A stretch of 64,000 nucleotides of DNA from NCBI RefSeq assembly GCF_010730355.1, contig NZ_AP022576.1, forward strand, positions 4,960,001 to 5,024,000, written 5' to 3'. The stretch comes from Mycobacterium florentinum (GTDB lineage Bacteria; Actinomycetota; Actinomycetes; Mycobacteriales; Mycobacteriaceae). The position numbers and the translations under genes are program-made. Below, piece by piece: positions 24,172 through 32,643 of this stretch (its first letter is position 1; each line of letters begins with the position of its first letter). The notes beneath the pieces were generated by a model. That model had not been told where the DNA came from. It made no database searches and worked only from the letters and a program-made list of their open reading frames with translations.

Positions 24172-25392
24172 ATGGAACAGCTATTCGACGACCTGGAGGA
24201 CTTCGGCGCCTTCGACGACGCGATCTCCGGTGATGTGCGCGACCCGTACACCGAACTGGCGCGGTTGCGTCACGAGGAACCGGTGCAGCGACTCGAGACA
24301 TCGGGAGCGCTGCCGCACGAGGAATCGCTGCCGATGTTCATCGTGTACCGCCACGAGGATATCCAGCAGATGCTGCGCGACAACGAGACGTTTTCGTCCG
24401 CGGCGGTGATCGCCGCGTTCGGCCCCGTGCTGGGGGAGGGCGTGATGCTGGGCATGGACGAGCCCGTCCACGGGCGGCTGCGGTCGCTGGTGTCAAAGGC
24501 GTTCTCGCAGAAGTCATTGGCGCGCTGGCAGGACGAGCTGGTCGGCCGCGTCGCGAACAGCCTGATCGACAAGTTCGCGGCCAATGGCAAGGCGGATCTG
24601 GTGAAGGAATTCACCTTCGACTACCCGAGCCAGATCATCGCCGGACTGTTGGGCTTGCCGGAAGAGGACTACCCGCAATTCCAGCGGTGGTCGATTTCGC
24701 TGCTGAGCTGGCTGATGAACCCGGAGCGCGGGCTGGCGGCGTCGGCCGCCCTGTGCGAGTACTTCGCCCCGATCCTCGAGGCCCGGCGGGCCGAGCCGAA
24801 GGACGATCTGATCAGCGCGCTCGCCGCGGCCGAGATCGACGGGGAGAAGCTCGCGGACGAGGAGATCTTCTCGTTCCTTCGGCTGCTGCTGCCCGCCGGC
24901 GTCGAGACGACCTACCGGTCGTTGGGCAGTCTGCTGTTGGCGCTGCTGTCGGATCCGGCGCAGTTGGAGGCGATCCGCGCCGACCGGTCGCTGCTGCCGC
25001 AGGCGATCGAGGAGGGTGTGCGTTGGGAATCGCCGCTGCTGACCATCACCCGGGTGGCGACGCGCGACACCGAGCTCGGCGGCGTGGCGATCCCGGCCGG
25101 GGCGACGGTGATGCCGATGCTCGGTTCGGCGAACCGGCAGGAGGATCGCTACGACGACCCGAACACGTTCAACATTCACCGACAGGCCAAGGCGAACCTG
25201 GGCTGGGGATACGGCGTGCACGTCTGCCTCGGCATGCACCTGGCGCGCCTCGAGATGCGGACCGCGATCAACCTTTTGTTGGATCGGCTGCCGAATCTGC
25301 GGCTGGACCCCGACGCGGACGACCCGCACATCCGCGGCCAGGTGTTCCGGTCGCCGACCTCGGTGCCGGTGCTGTTCGATGCGCAGAAGTAG
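24172..25392 (+). CDS. Cytochrome P450
   Basis: Codes for 406 residues, the usual length for a soluble bacterial P450. The I-helix oxygen-activation motif AGVETT is at 242-247, the ExxR pair is Glu281/Arg284, and the haem loop WGYGVHVCLG has ligand Cys352. The first residue of the haem signature, normally Phe, is Trp here. Last gene of the operon that starts with the binding protein at 20911. Expected to hydroxylate the pathway substrate with electrons from a ferredoxin not encoded next to it. The fdxC at the end of the window is a 7Fe type and no P450-type 3Fe-4S ferredoxin is adjacent. Subfamily not assigned. Confidence 0.95.
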   Translation: MEQLFDDLEDFGAFDDAISGDVRDPYTELARLRHEEPVQRLETSGALPHEESLPMFIVYRHEDIQQMLRDNETFSSAAVIAAFGPVLGEGVMLGMDEPVHGRLRSLVSKAFSQKSLARWQDELVGRVANSLIDKFAANGKADLVKEFTFDYPSQIIAGLLGLPEEDYPQFQRWSISLLSWLMNPERGLAASAALCEYFAPILEARRAEPKDDLISALAAAEIDGEKLADEEIFSFLRLLLPAGVETTYRSLGSLLLALLSDPAQLEAIRADRSLLPQAIEEGVRWESPLLTITRVATRDTELGGVAIPAGATVMPMLGSANRQEDRYDDPNTFNIHRQAKANLGWGYGVHVCLGMHLARLEMRTAINLLLDRLPNLRLDPDADDPHIRGQVFRSPTSVPVLFDAQK

Positions 25393-25536
25393 CGCGGCCA
25401 CGGCGGCTTCGAGCGTGCGGTAATCGCACTTCAGGGGCCTGCCCGCAGGCTGCTGGTTGCCAATCGGCTAGTTTCCAGTAAGGCTCTCCGCAGGGACGAG
25501 TCACAACAGATCGAGTGCAAAGAGAGCTGAACAGAA

Positions 25537-27021
25537 ATGGCTGACACTGTAAAGGTCCGGTTCGAGCCGAAAATGATGATCGACGGCAAGCTCGTCGACG
25601 GCCAGGCCGGTTCCTTCACCAACATCAACCCCGCGACCGAGGAGTCGCTCGGCGAGGTTTCGGACGCGTCGAAGGAAGACATGCACCGGGCCATCGACGC
25701 CGCCCGGCGGGCGTTCGACGACACCGACTGGTCGACCAACAGGGAGCTGCGCAAGCGCTGCCTGCTGCAGCTGCATGAGGCGATCGAGTCCGAGATCGAC
25801 GAGCTGCGCGAGGAGCTCATCCTCGAGGTCGGCGCGCCCCGCGCCATCACCTTCGGGCCCCAGCTGGATGCGCCACTGGCAGACGGGCTCAAGTACCCTG
25901 CCCGGCTGATTGACTCGTACGCCTGGGAGACCGACCTCGGGGACCGGGTTATCAGCCTCACCGGCGCGAACACCACCATCAAGGTGTGGCGGGAGCCGGT
26001 CGGCGTGGTCGGCGCGATCGTGCCGTGGAACTTCCCGTTCGAGGTCACCATCAACAAGCTCGGCCAAGCGCTGGGCAGCGGCAACACCGTGGTGCTCAAG
26101 CCGGCACCCAACACCCCGTTCAACGCGAACCGGCTCGGCCGGCTCATCGCCGAAAAGACCGACATCCCAGCGGGTGTCGTCAACGTCGTCACCGCATCGG
26201 ATCACTTCGTGGGTGAGGAACTGACGCTCTCGCCGAAGGTCGACCTGATCTCGTTCACCGGCTCGACGGTGGTCGGAAAGCGGATCATGGAAAAGGGCGC
26301 GGCCACCATGAAGCGGCTGTTCCTGGAACTCGGCGGCAAGTCGGCCACCATTGTGCTGGAGGATGCCGACTTCGGCACGGCCTGCATGGTCGGCATTGCG
26401 CCGTGCATGCACGCCGGTCAGGGCTGCGCCAACCCGACCCGGCTGCTGCTGCCGCGGTCCCGCTACGACGAGGGCGTCGAGATCCTCAAGAACATCTACG
26501 AGAACGTCACGTGCGGTGACCCGCAGGACCCCGCGACGTTGTGCGGCCCGGTGATCTCGCAGCGGCAGTACGAGCGGGTAACGGGATACATCCAGAAGGG
26601 CGTGGACGAGGGTGCCACCGCGCTGGTCGGCGGCCCCGGTGCGGAGACCGGCTTCGACAAGGGATATTACGTCCGGCCAACGCTTTTCACGAATGTCGAC
26701 AACAAGATGACCATCGCACAGGAGGAGATCTTCGGCCCGGTGCTCTCGGTCATTCCGTTCGACGACGAGGAAGATGCGATCCGGATCGCCAACGACAGCG
26801 TGTACGGCCTGGCCGGCAACGTATTTGCGGGTTCCCTCGAGCGTGCGCTGTCGGTGACCCGCCGGATCAAGGCCGGCTTCATGGGCGTCAACGGCGGTGC
26901 CGGCTACGCTGCCGACTCGCCGTTCGGTGGGTACAAGGAAAGCGGCATCGGTCGCCAGAACGGCATCGCCGGATTCGACCAGTACACCGAGATCAAGTCC
27001 GTGGCGTATCCCGCGGTCTAA
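25537..27021 (+). CDS. NAD(P)-dependent aldehyde dehydrogenase
   Basis: Codes for 494 residues. The cofactor region is IVPWNFPFEVTINKLGQAL and ISFTGSTVVGKRIM, the general base Glu264 is in LELGGKSA, and the nucleophile Cys297 is in HAGQGCANPTR. The C-terminal EEIFGPVLSVIPFDDEEDA and PFGGYKESGIGR complete the family signature. Oxidises an aldehyde to an acid, the logical step after P450 hydroxylation and SDR oxidation in the preceding operon. It starts 144 nt downstream of the P450 and I found no island-type operator there, so it may be read through or separately expressed. Confidence 0.95.
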   Translation: MADTVKVRFEPKMMIDGKLVDGQAGSFTNINPATEESLGEVSDASKEDMHRAIDAARRAFDDTDWSTNRELRKRCLLQLHEAIESEIDELREELILEVGAPRAITFGPQLDAPLADGLKYPARLIDSYAWETDLGDRVISLTGANTTIKVWREPVGVVGAIVPWNFPFEVTINKLGQALGSGNTVVLKPAPNTPFNANRLGRLIAEKTDIPAGVVNVVTASDHFVGEELTLSPKVDLISFTGSTVVGKRIMEKGAATMKRLFLELGGKSATIVLEDADFGTACMVGIAPCMHAGQGCANPTRLLLPRSRYDEGVEILKNIYENVTCGDPQDPATLCGPVISQRQYERVTGYIQKGVDEGATALVGGPGAETGFDKGYYVRPTLFTNVDNKMTIAQEEIFGPVLSVIPFDDEEDAIRIANDSVYGLAGNVFAGSLERALSVTRRIKAGFMGVNGGAGYAADSPFGGYKESGIGRQNGIAGFDQYTEIKSVAYPAV

Positions 27022-27041
27022 CTCCCCAGTCGGACAGCATC

Positions 27042-27764
27042 GTGGCCGCCACCTTTGTCCTGGTACACGGTGGCGGCCATGGTGGCTGGTGCTATCAGCC
27101 CGTCGCGGCGCTGCTGCGCTCGGCAGGGCACGAGGTCCATGCCCCGTCCCTGACGGGGCTGGGTGAGCGCGCCCACCTGTTCCGGCACGACGTCGATCTG
27201 GACTGCCACATCACCGACATCGTCAACCTGTTGCATTTCGAGAACCTGAGCAACGTCATCCTGGTCGGCCACAGCTATGGGGGCATGGTGATCACCGGCG
27301 CCGCCGACCGCGCGCCCGATCGGGTGGGCCACCTCGTCTACCTGGACGCCGCGAACCCCGTCAACGGGCAGGCGCTCGTCGACATCGCTCCGGAGATGGC
27401 GGCGGCGGCGCGCGCCAATGGCCGCATCGTCGACGGCGTCGAAATGTGTTTGTACCCAACGGATGAGATCCTTCCGTACTACGGCGTTCGGGACCCTGAC
27501 CAGCTCGAGTGGATGAAGGCGCGGCTGACGCCGCACCCGTGGCGGTGTTTCGAGCAGCCACTGCGACTGACCGACGAAGCCGCTATCGCCCGGATCCCGC
27601 AATCGCACCTTTGCACCACGAAGTACATGCGGTGGCGTGATGTAGATGGCCTGCGGCGCAAGGCCGACGGCCGCTTGTGGGATCTCAAGACCGGCCACGA
27701 CATGATGATCACCGCACCCGGTTGGGTCGCCGAAAAGCTGATGCTGGTGGCCGCCGGCGTCTGA
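27042..27764 (+). CDS. Alpha/beta hydrolase of the EstC/hydroxynitrile-lyase-like group
   Basis: Codes for 240 residues: oxyanion region FVLVHGGGHGGWCYQPVA, nucleophile Ser in ILVGHSYGGMVI, and probable catalytic His in KTGHDMMITAP. This compact form without a large lid resembles EstC, salicylate esterase and hydroxynitrile-lyase-like enzymes. It may cleave an ester or lactone formed in the pathway. GTG 27042 lies 20 nt after the aldehyde dehydrogenase stop with only a weak ribosome-binding site, so the start is the least certain part. Same strand and probable same transcript as the aldehyde dehydrogenase. Confidence 0.82.
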   Translation: MAATFVLVHGGGHGGWCYQPVAALLRSAGHEVHAPSLTGLGERAHLFRHDVDLDCHITDIVNLLHFENLSNVILVGHSYGGMVITGAADRAPDRVGHLVYLDAANPVNGQALVDIAPEMAAAARANGRIVDGVEMCLYPTDEILPYYGVRDPDQLEWMKARLTPHPWRCFEQPLRLTDEAAIARIPQSHLCTTKYMRWRDVDGLRRKADGRLWDLKTGHDMMITAPGWVAEKLMLVAAGV

Positions 27765-27982
27765 TGCGAGCCGACGACCGCGAGTCTGCTCGAGGGTTTG
27801 AATGCCGCACAGCGCTATCGCCCGCGATATCGCAACTGCGGACCGAGTAGTGGCCCCCGGGCGATACCGGTGTGGCCCGTGTGGCGCCGGGCCCGCTGCC
27901 GGCTCTGCGGACCCCGCCACGAGGCCGCGCAACCCCCTGGTTGACAATCGAGGCAAGACTGGAGTCAAAGGAGAAGTAAAAA

Positions 27983-29131
27983 ATGCCCGAAGCTGTCATC
28001 GTCGAGGCTGTGCGCTCACCCGTCGGCAAGCGCAACGGCGGCCTTTCCGGAGTGCACGCCGCCGAGCTGTCCGCGCAGGTACTCAACGGGCTGGTCACCA
28101 GGGCCGGCATCGATCCCGAAATCGTTGACGACGTGATCTGGGGCTGCGTGATGCAGGCCGGCGAGCAGGCCCTCGACATCGGCCGCACGGCGCTGTTGAC
28201 CGCGGGCTGGCCGGAATCCGTCCCCGGCGTGACCGTCGACCGCCAGTGCGGATCGAGCCAGCAGTCCGTCCACTTCGCCGCGGCCGGTGTGGTGGCCGGG
28301 CACTACGACGTCGTCGTCGCCGGCGGTGTGGAGTCGATGTCGCGCACCCCGATGGGGGCATCCCTGGCCAACGGCGGGCGGCCCTACCCGGAGAACTTCA
28401 TCTCGCGCTACGACGGCAAGATCCCCAACCAGGGCCTGGGCGCCGAGATGATCGCCGAGCAGTGGGGATTCGACCGCACCGCACTCGACCAATTCTCCCT
28501 CGACTCACACGAAAAGGCAGCTGCTGCACAGGATTCCGGTGCTTTCGACGACCAGATCGTGGGCATCAAGGACTCCGAGGGCAACGTCGTGCTCAAGGAC
28601 GAAGGCATCCGGCGCGGCACCCCGATGGAAAAGATGGCCTCGCTGAAGCCGGCGTTCAAGGAGGACGGTGTGATCCACGCCGGAAACTCCTCGCAGATCT
28701 CCGACGGTGCGGCCGCGCTGCTGTTCATGTCCGCGGAGAAGGCCAAGGAACTTGGCCTCACGCCAATTGCCAAGGTGCACACCGCAACCCTGGCCGGAGC
28801 CGACCCGGTCATCATGCTGACCGCGCCCATCCCGGCCACCCAGAAGGTGCTGAAGCGGTCCGGCCTGTCCATCGGCGACATCGGGGCATACGAGGTCAAC
28901 GAGGCGTTCGCGCCCGTTCCGCTCGCTTGGCTCAAGGACATCGGCGCCGACGAGAAGAAGCTCAATCCCAACGGCGGCGCGATCGCGCTCGGCCACCCGC
29001 TAGGCGGCTCCGGTGCCCGGATCATGACCACGCTGCTGTACCACATGCGGGACAAGGGAATTCGCTACGGCCTGCAGACGATGTGTGAGGGTGGTGGGCA
29101 GGCCAACGCCACCATTCTGGAGCTGCTGTGA
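27983..29131 (+). CDS. Thiolase (acetyl-CoA acyltransferase)
   Basis: Codes for 382 residues, full-length degradative thiolase. Nucleophile Cys89 is in VDRQCGSSQQ. NEAFAPVPLAW, the histidine motif GGAIALGHPLGGSGAR and the second cysteine in MCEGGGQANA are all present. Cleaves 3-oxoacyl-CoA to acetyl- or propionyl-CoA. Preceded by AAAGGAGAAG, a strong ribosome-binding site. Its stop overlaps the enoyl-CoA hydratase start (GTGA). M. tuberculosis has, as I recall, only short fragments at the equivalent place (Rv1135A and Rv1136), so this looks like the intact ancestral pair. Confidence 0.95.
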   Translation: MPEAVIVEAVRSPVGKRNGGLSGVHAAELSAQVLNGLVTRAGIDPEIVDDVIWGCVMQAGEQALDIGRTALLTAGWPESVPGVTVDRQCGSSQQSVHFAAAGVVAGHYDVVVAGGVESMSRTPMGASLANGGRPYPENFISRYDGKIPNQGLGAEMIAEQWGFDRTALDQFSLDSHEKAAAAQDSGAFDDQIVGIKDSEGNVVLKDEGIRRGTPMEKMASLKPAFKEDGVIHAGNSSQISDGAAALLFMSAEKAKELGLTPIAKVHTATLAGADPVIMLTAPIPATQKVLKRSGLSIGDIGAYEVNEAFAPVPLAWLKDIGADEKKLNPNGGAIALGHPLGGSGARIMTTLLYHMRDKGIRYGLQTMCEGGGQANATILELL

Positions 29132-29931
29132 CCGACGCTGACGGCGCTGCGCCGGCAGTGCTGGTCGAGCGCCGCGGCAACGTGATGGTCATAACCATCA
29201 ACCGGCCCGAGGCGCGCAATGCGATCAACGCGGCGGTCAGCATCGGCGTTGGAGATGCGCTGGAAGAAGCGCAGCACGACCCCGAGGTGCGGGCCGTGGT
29301 GATCACCGGCGCCGGCGACAAATCGTTTTGTGCCGGGGCCGATCTCAAGGCGATTGCTCGCCGGGAGAATCTGTATCACCCCGATCATGGCGAGTGGGGC
29401 TTCGCCGGTTATGTGCACCACTTCATCGACAAGCCCACCATCGCCGCGGTCAACGGCACCGCGCTGGGCGGCGGCACCGAGCTGGCACTGGCCAGTGACC
29501 TGGTCGTCGCCCACGAGCTGGCGAAATTCGGTCTGCCTGAAGTCAAACGCGGGCTGATCGCCGCGGCCGGTGGTGTCTTCCGCATCGTCGATCAGCTGCC
29601 CCGCAAGGTGGCGATGGAGCTGCTGTTGACGGGTGAGCCGATGACGGCGTCCGATGCCTGGGAATGGGGCCTGGTCAACCAGGTCGTCAAGGAGGGCTCG
29701 GTGCTCGACGCGGCACTCGCGATGGCGGCGCGCATCACCGTGAACGCGCCGCTGTCGGTGCAGGCCAGCAAGCGCATCGCCACCGGTGTGGACGACGGCG
29801 TCATCACCGGCGACGAGGTGGGCTGGGAGCGCACCGTGAACGAGATGCGCACCCTGATCAGATCCGAGGACGCCAAGGAAGGACCGTTGGCGTTCGCCGA
29901 GAAGCGGGAGCCGGTCTGGAAGGCGCGTTAG
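29128..29931 (+). CDS. Enoyl-CoA hydratase/isomerase family protein
   Basis: Codes for 267 residues of the crotonase fold: INRPEARNAINAAV, the oxyanion-hole segment GDKSFCAGADLKAIARRE, and AAVNGTALGGGTELALASDLVV. Catalytic-Glu positions are plausible in GLPEVKRGLIAAAGG, where Glu aligns with the second catalytic acid of hydratases. GTG 29128 overlaps the thiolase stop, so the two are coupled. Together with the ACADs, SDRs and thiolase it completes a beta-oxidation cycle for the island. Ends two bases before the stop of the convergent FAD oxidoreductase. Confidence 0.93.
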   Translation: MTDADGAAPAVLVERRGNVMVITINRPEARNAINAAVSIGVGDALEEAQHDPEVRAVVITGAGDKSFCAGADLKAIARRENLYHPDHGEWGFAGYVHHFIDKPTIAAVNGTALGGGTELALASDLVVAHELAKFGLPEVKRGLIAAAGGVFRIVDQLPRKVAMELLLTGEPMTASDAWEWGLVNQVVKEGSVLDAALAMAARITVNAPLSVQASKRIATGVDDGVITGDEVGWERTVNEMRTLIRSEDAKEGPLAFAEKREPVWKAR

Positions 29932-29933
29932 CG

Positions 29934-30950
29934 CTAGCTCGCCAGAATGTTGACGCCGAAGCGGAACACCCCGGGGAGGCGTTCGCACGCCGGCACGATG
30001 GCACGTCGCGTCGCGCGCGGCGTGCTGGCCAGCACCACGGCCCGGGTGAGCAGCCGGTAGTTGCGGGTCACCCGGTGCCACGACGCCTCATACGCCGCCG
30101 GTGTCTCGTTGACGATGGCGTCGACCGCCGCCGCGGCCTGTTTGACGGCGAGGCTGACGCCTTCGCCGGTCAGCGCGTCCTCGTAGCCGGCCGCGTCGCC
30201 CACCAGCAGCACCCGGCCCGCGACGCGGCGCGAGACCACCTGCCGTAGCGGGCCGCAGCCGCGCGGGTGCCCGCGGTCGGCGCCCTCGAGGTGTCGGGCC
30301 AGCCGCGGAAACCAGCCCAAGTCGGGCCGTCCCTGGGACAGGATCGCCACGCCGACCAGATCCGGTTCCACCGGCGTCACGTAGGCCTCACCCAGCCGGG
30401 ACCAATACACCTCGACGAACTCCGACCAGGCCGGCACCTCGAAATGCCAACGCACGCCGTAGCGTCGCGGCTTTCCGGCCGTGACGTTGATGCCGACGGA
30501 GCGCCGGACCGTCGAGTGCAGTCCGTCGGCGCCGACCAAGAACTTCGCGCGGACACCGGCGGCGGTCACGCCGTGCGCATCCTGCTCGACGCTGGTCACC
30601 TTGGTCCGGATCCATTCGGTGTCTTGCTCTTTGGCGCGTGCCTCGAGCGCGGCGTGCAGCGTGGTGCGTCGCACGCCGCGCCCCGGCCCGGTGCGAAACA
30701 GCGCCTCGGCGCGGCGCTGCTCGCTGACGTAGGCGATCCCGCGAAACGGCATGCCGGCCGGGTCGACGCCGAGCGACGTCAGCTCGGCGAGGCCGCCGGG
30801 CATCAGCCCCTCCCCACACGCCTTGTCGATCGGGTCCTCGCGCGGTTCGGCCACGATGACCGAAAGCCCAAGCCGGCGCGCCTGCAACGCCGTGGCGAGC
30901 CCACCGGGGCCGCCGCCGACGATCAGCAGGTCGGCGTCGTAGCCGCTCAT
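29934..30950 (-). CDS. FAD-dependent oxidoreductase of the geranylgeranyl-reductase family
   Basis: Codes for 338 residues, as in Rv1138c. The N-terminal FAD motif is LLIVGGGPGGLATALQARRL, ACGEGLMPGGL matches the geranylgeranyl-reductase/PHBH-like hydroxylase family, and VLLVGDAAGYEDALTGEGV is the second FAD contact. In related operons a flavoprotein hydroxylates an alkylresorcinol (SrsC in Streptomyces griseus). Here it is the third gene of a type III PKS operon, overlapping the methyltransferase by 4 nt. It could be a hydroxylase of the PKS product or a reductase of an isoprenoid chain; the context favours the former. Confidence 0.88.
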   Translation of the reverse strand: MSGYDADLLIVGGGPGGLATALQARRLGLSVIVAEPREDPIDKACGEGLMPGGLAELTSLGVDPAGMPFRGIAYVSEQRRAEALFRTGPGRGVRRTTLHAALEARAKEQDTEWIRTKVTSVEQDAHGVTAAGVRAKFLVGADGLHSTVRRSVGINVTAGKPRRYGVRWHFEVPAWSEFVEVYWSRLGEAYVTPVEPDLVGVAILSQGRPDLGWFPRLARHLEGADRGHPRGCGPLRQVVSRRVAGRVLLVGDAAGYEDALTGEGVSLAVKQAAAAVDAIVNETPAAYEASWHRVTRNYRLLTRAVVLASTPRATRRAIVPACERLPGVFRFGVNILAS

Positions 30951-31447
30951 GTGTAACCCAATGCGGAGTTCTCCACCCGGATACGCACGGTGAGCAGAAT
31001 CGCGTTGGCCACCGTGAACGTGGCCGCGGTCAGCCAGGCCGTGTGCACCAGCGGTAATGCGATCCCTTCGGCCACCACCGCAACGTAGTTCGGGTGGTGC
31101 AGCCACCGGTAGGGCCCCCGGCGCACCAGGGGCGCCTCCGGTAACACGATCACCCTGGTGTTCCACCGCTTGCCCAGCGTGGCGATGCACCACCAGCGCA
31201 GTACCTGACTGGCCGCCGCGACGGCAAGCATCGGCCAGCCCAGCCACGGGATGAACGGCCGGTGCAGCGCCCACGGTTCGACGAGGCAGCCGACCAGCAG
31301 CGTGGTGTGAATGACGACCATCACGACGTAATGTGGCCGGCCAAACTCCTTGGCGCCCTGGCTGAAAGACCATTGCGCATTTCGGTTGGACAGCACCAAC
31401 TCGACGATGCGTTCGAGCCCGACCGCGAGGATCAGCAGGTAGTACAT
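30947..31447 (-). CDS. Isoprenylcysteine-carboxyl-methyltransferase-like membrane methyltransferase
   Basis: Codes for 166 residues with about four to five membrane segments (YYLLILAVGLERIVELVL at the start, VVMVVIHTTLLVGCLVEP, WLGWPMLAVAAASQVLRWW). The family motif with conserved LVRRGPYRWLHHPNYVAVV, which contributes to S-adenosylmethionine binding, is present. Same length as Rv1139c. In Bacillus subtilis the related BpsB methylates alkylpyrones made by the type III PKS BpsA. The position directly behind a type III PKS (24-nt gap) makes methylation of a polyketide lipid the likely role here, rather than protein prenyl-cysteine methylation. Confidence 0.85.
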   Translation of the reverse strand: MYYLLILAVGLERIVELVLSNRNAQWSFSQGAKEFGRPHYVVMVVIHTTLLVGCLVEPWALHRPFIPWLGWPMLAVAAASQVLRWWCIATLGKRWNTRVIVLPEAPLVRRGPYRWLHHPNYVAVVAEGIALPLVHTAWLTAATFTVANAILLTVRIRVENSALGYT

Positions 31448-31471
31448 GTCTCCACTATCTCGTGTCCGGGC

Positions 31472-32575
31472 CTACCAGGCCAGCAGAACGAGCTCGGAGC
31501 AGAAAGCCGGGCCCATTGCGATCATCAGACCGAGCGAACCGGCCGGCGGCGGATCCGCCAGGTTGGACCGGAGCACGTCGAGCACCGAGACCGACGACAG
31601 GTTACCGTTGTCGCGCAACGACTTTCGGGTGCGATCAAGAGCGTCCCCGGGCAATTCGAACACTTCCTCGACCGCCTCGATCACTGCAGGACCGCCGGGG
31701 TGGCAGACCCAGCGAGATATGTCGTGCGGTGTGAGCCCGTGATCGGCGAGGAATTTGCGGACGTCGTCACCGAGGTACTTCTGGACGACGTTCACCACGT
31801 CCGCCGACAAGACGATCTGGAAGCCGTCGCTGCCGATCTTCCACCCCATGACGTCTTCGGTGTCCGGGTAGAGCCGGCTTCGGGTGGCCAACACCCGAGG
31901 GCCCCGACCTTCGGCACCGGCACGGTCGGCGCCCTTGGCCACGACAGCGCCGGCGCCATCGCCAAACAGGCTGGTGGCAACCAGATTGGCCACCGAACTG
32001 TCGTCGCGCTGAATCGTCAGCGTGCACAGTTCCACCGCCAGCAGCGCTGCCACCTGGTCGGGAAAGGCGCGTAAGTAGTCGTGCATGCGGGCCACCCCGG
32101 CGGCGCCGGCCACGCAGCCCAGCCCGAACAGCGGGATGCGTTTGACGTCCTCGCGCAGCCCGACCCGGCCCGCCAGCCGTGCCTCGAGTGACGGTACGGC
32201 CAGCCCGGTGACCGTCGTCGAGAAAATGACGTCGACCTCCGACGGATTGACCTTGGCTTTCTCGAACGCCGCCAGCAACGCCCGCTCACCGATATCCAAG
32301 GCCACTTCGAGATAGGCCTCGTTTGCCTCGGTGAAACCGCTCAGCTGCTCCATGCGATCCATCGACACCGCGAGGTGGCGGTGCTCAACGCCGGCCGTCT
32401 GCGCAAAGCGCCTGAAGTGCGGGCCGAGGACGGTACTGAGCCGGTCGATGAGCTCTTCTTGCGGGTGGTAGTGGTGCGGGAATTCGACTGCAGCAGCTGC
32501 GATTGATGGTTGTGCGTCGTTGGTCGGTGTTCTCAGTCCGAGCGTGGCCGAACTGCCCCCTGTGATCTTGTCCAT
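31472..32575 (-). CDS. Type III polyketide synthase
   Basis: Codes for 367 residues of the chalcone-synthase fold. The catalytic triad is Cys154 (GLGCVAGAAG), His292 (VCHPGGP) and Asn325 (DNGNLSS). Extends an acyl-CoA with malonyl units and cyclises it to alkylpyrones or alkylresorcinols, as shown for mycobacterial PKS18/PKS10/PKS11-type enzymes. First gene of a three-gene operon with a methyltransferase and a flavoprotein. No Shine-Dalgarno sequence precedes ATG 32575. Upstream lie a GTTAG..CTAAC inverted repeat and a perfect ATGACCA/TGGTCAT palindrome. M. tuberculosis keeps the two downstream genes but, to my knowledge, no PKS at this spot. Confidence 0.95.
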   Translation of the reverse strand: MDKITGGSSATLGLRTPTNDAQPSIAAAAVEFPHHYHPQEELIDRLSTVLGPHFRRFAQTAGVEHRHLAVSMDRMEQLSGFTEANEAYLEVALDIGERALLAAFEKAKVNPSEVDVIFSTTVTGLAVPSLEARLAGRVGLREDVKRIPLFGLGCVAGAAGVARMHDYLRAFPDQVAALLAVELCTLTIQRDDSSVANLVATSLFGDGAGAVVAKGADRAGAEGRGPRVLATRSRLYPDTEDVMGWKIGSDGFQIVLSADVVNVVQKYLGDDVRKFLADHGLTPHDISRWVCHPGGPAVIEAVEEVFELPGDALDRTRKSLRDNGNLSSVSVLDVLRSNLADPPPAGSLGLMIAMGPAFCSELVLLAW

Positions 32576-32628
32576 GTACTGACTTACGGGACCGTAGGTT
32601 GGTTAGTTCACCCTAACTCGCTGTGAGT

Positions 32629-32643
32629 ATGACCACTGGTCAT
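32629..32643. promoter_or_regulatory. Perfect palindrome upstream of the type III PKS
   Basis: ATGACCACTGGTCAT is a perfect 7+1+7 palindrome in the PKS-epimerase intergenic region. A second partial dyad (GTTAG, six bases, CTAAC in the PKS orientation) lies about 20 bp nearer the PKS gene. Either may be a repressor site; no regulator gene is adjacent. Confidence 0.45.

Noticed and set aside
25510..25536. Possible seventh island operator (CTGAACAGAAATGGCTGAC) at the aldehyde dehydrogenase start
   Set aside because: Only the GAACAGA half matches, spacing is wrong, and it overlaps the start codon region rather than a promoter.
27940..27982. TTGACA before the thiolase as a promoter
   Set aside because: A good -35 but no TAnnnT hexamer at 16-18 bp; left unannotated.
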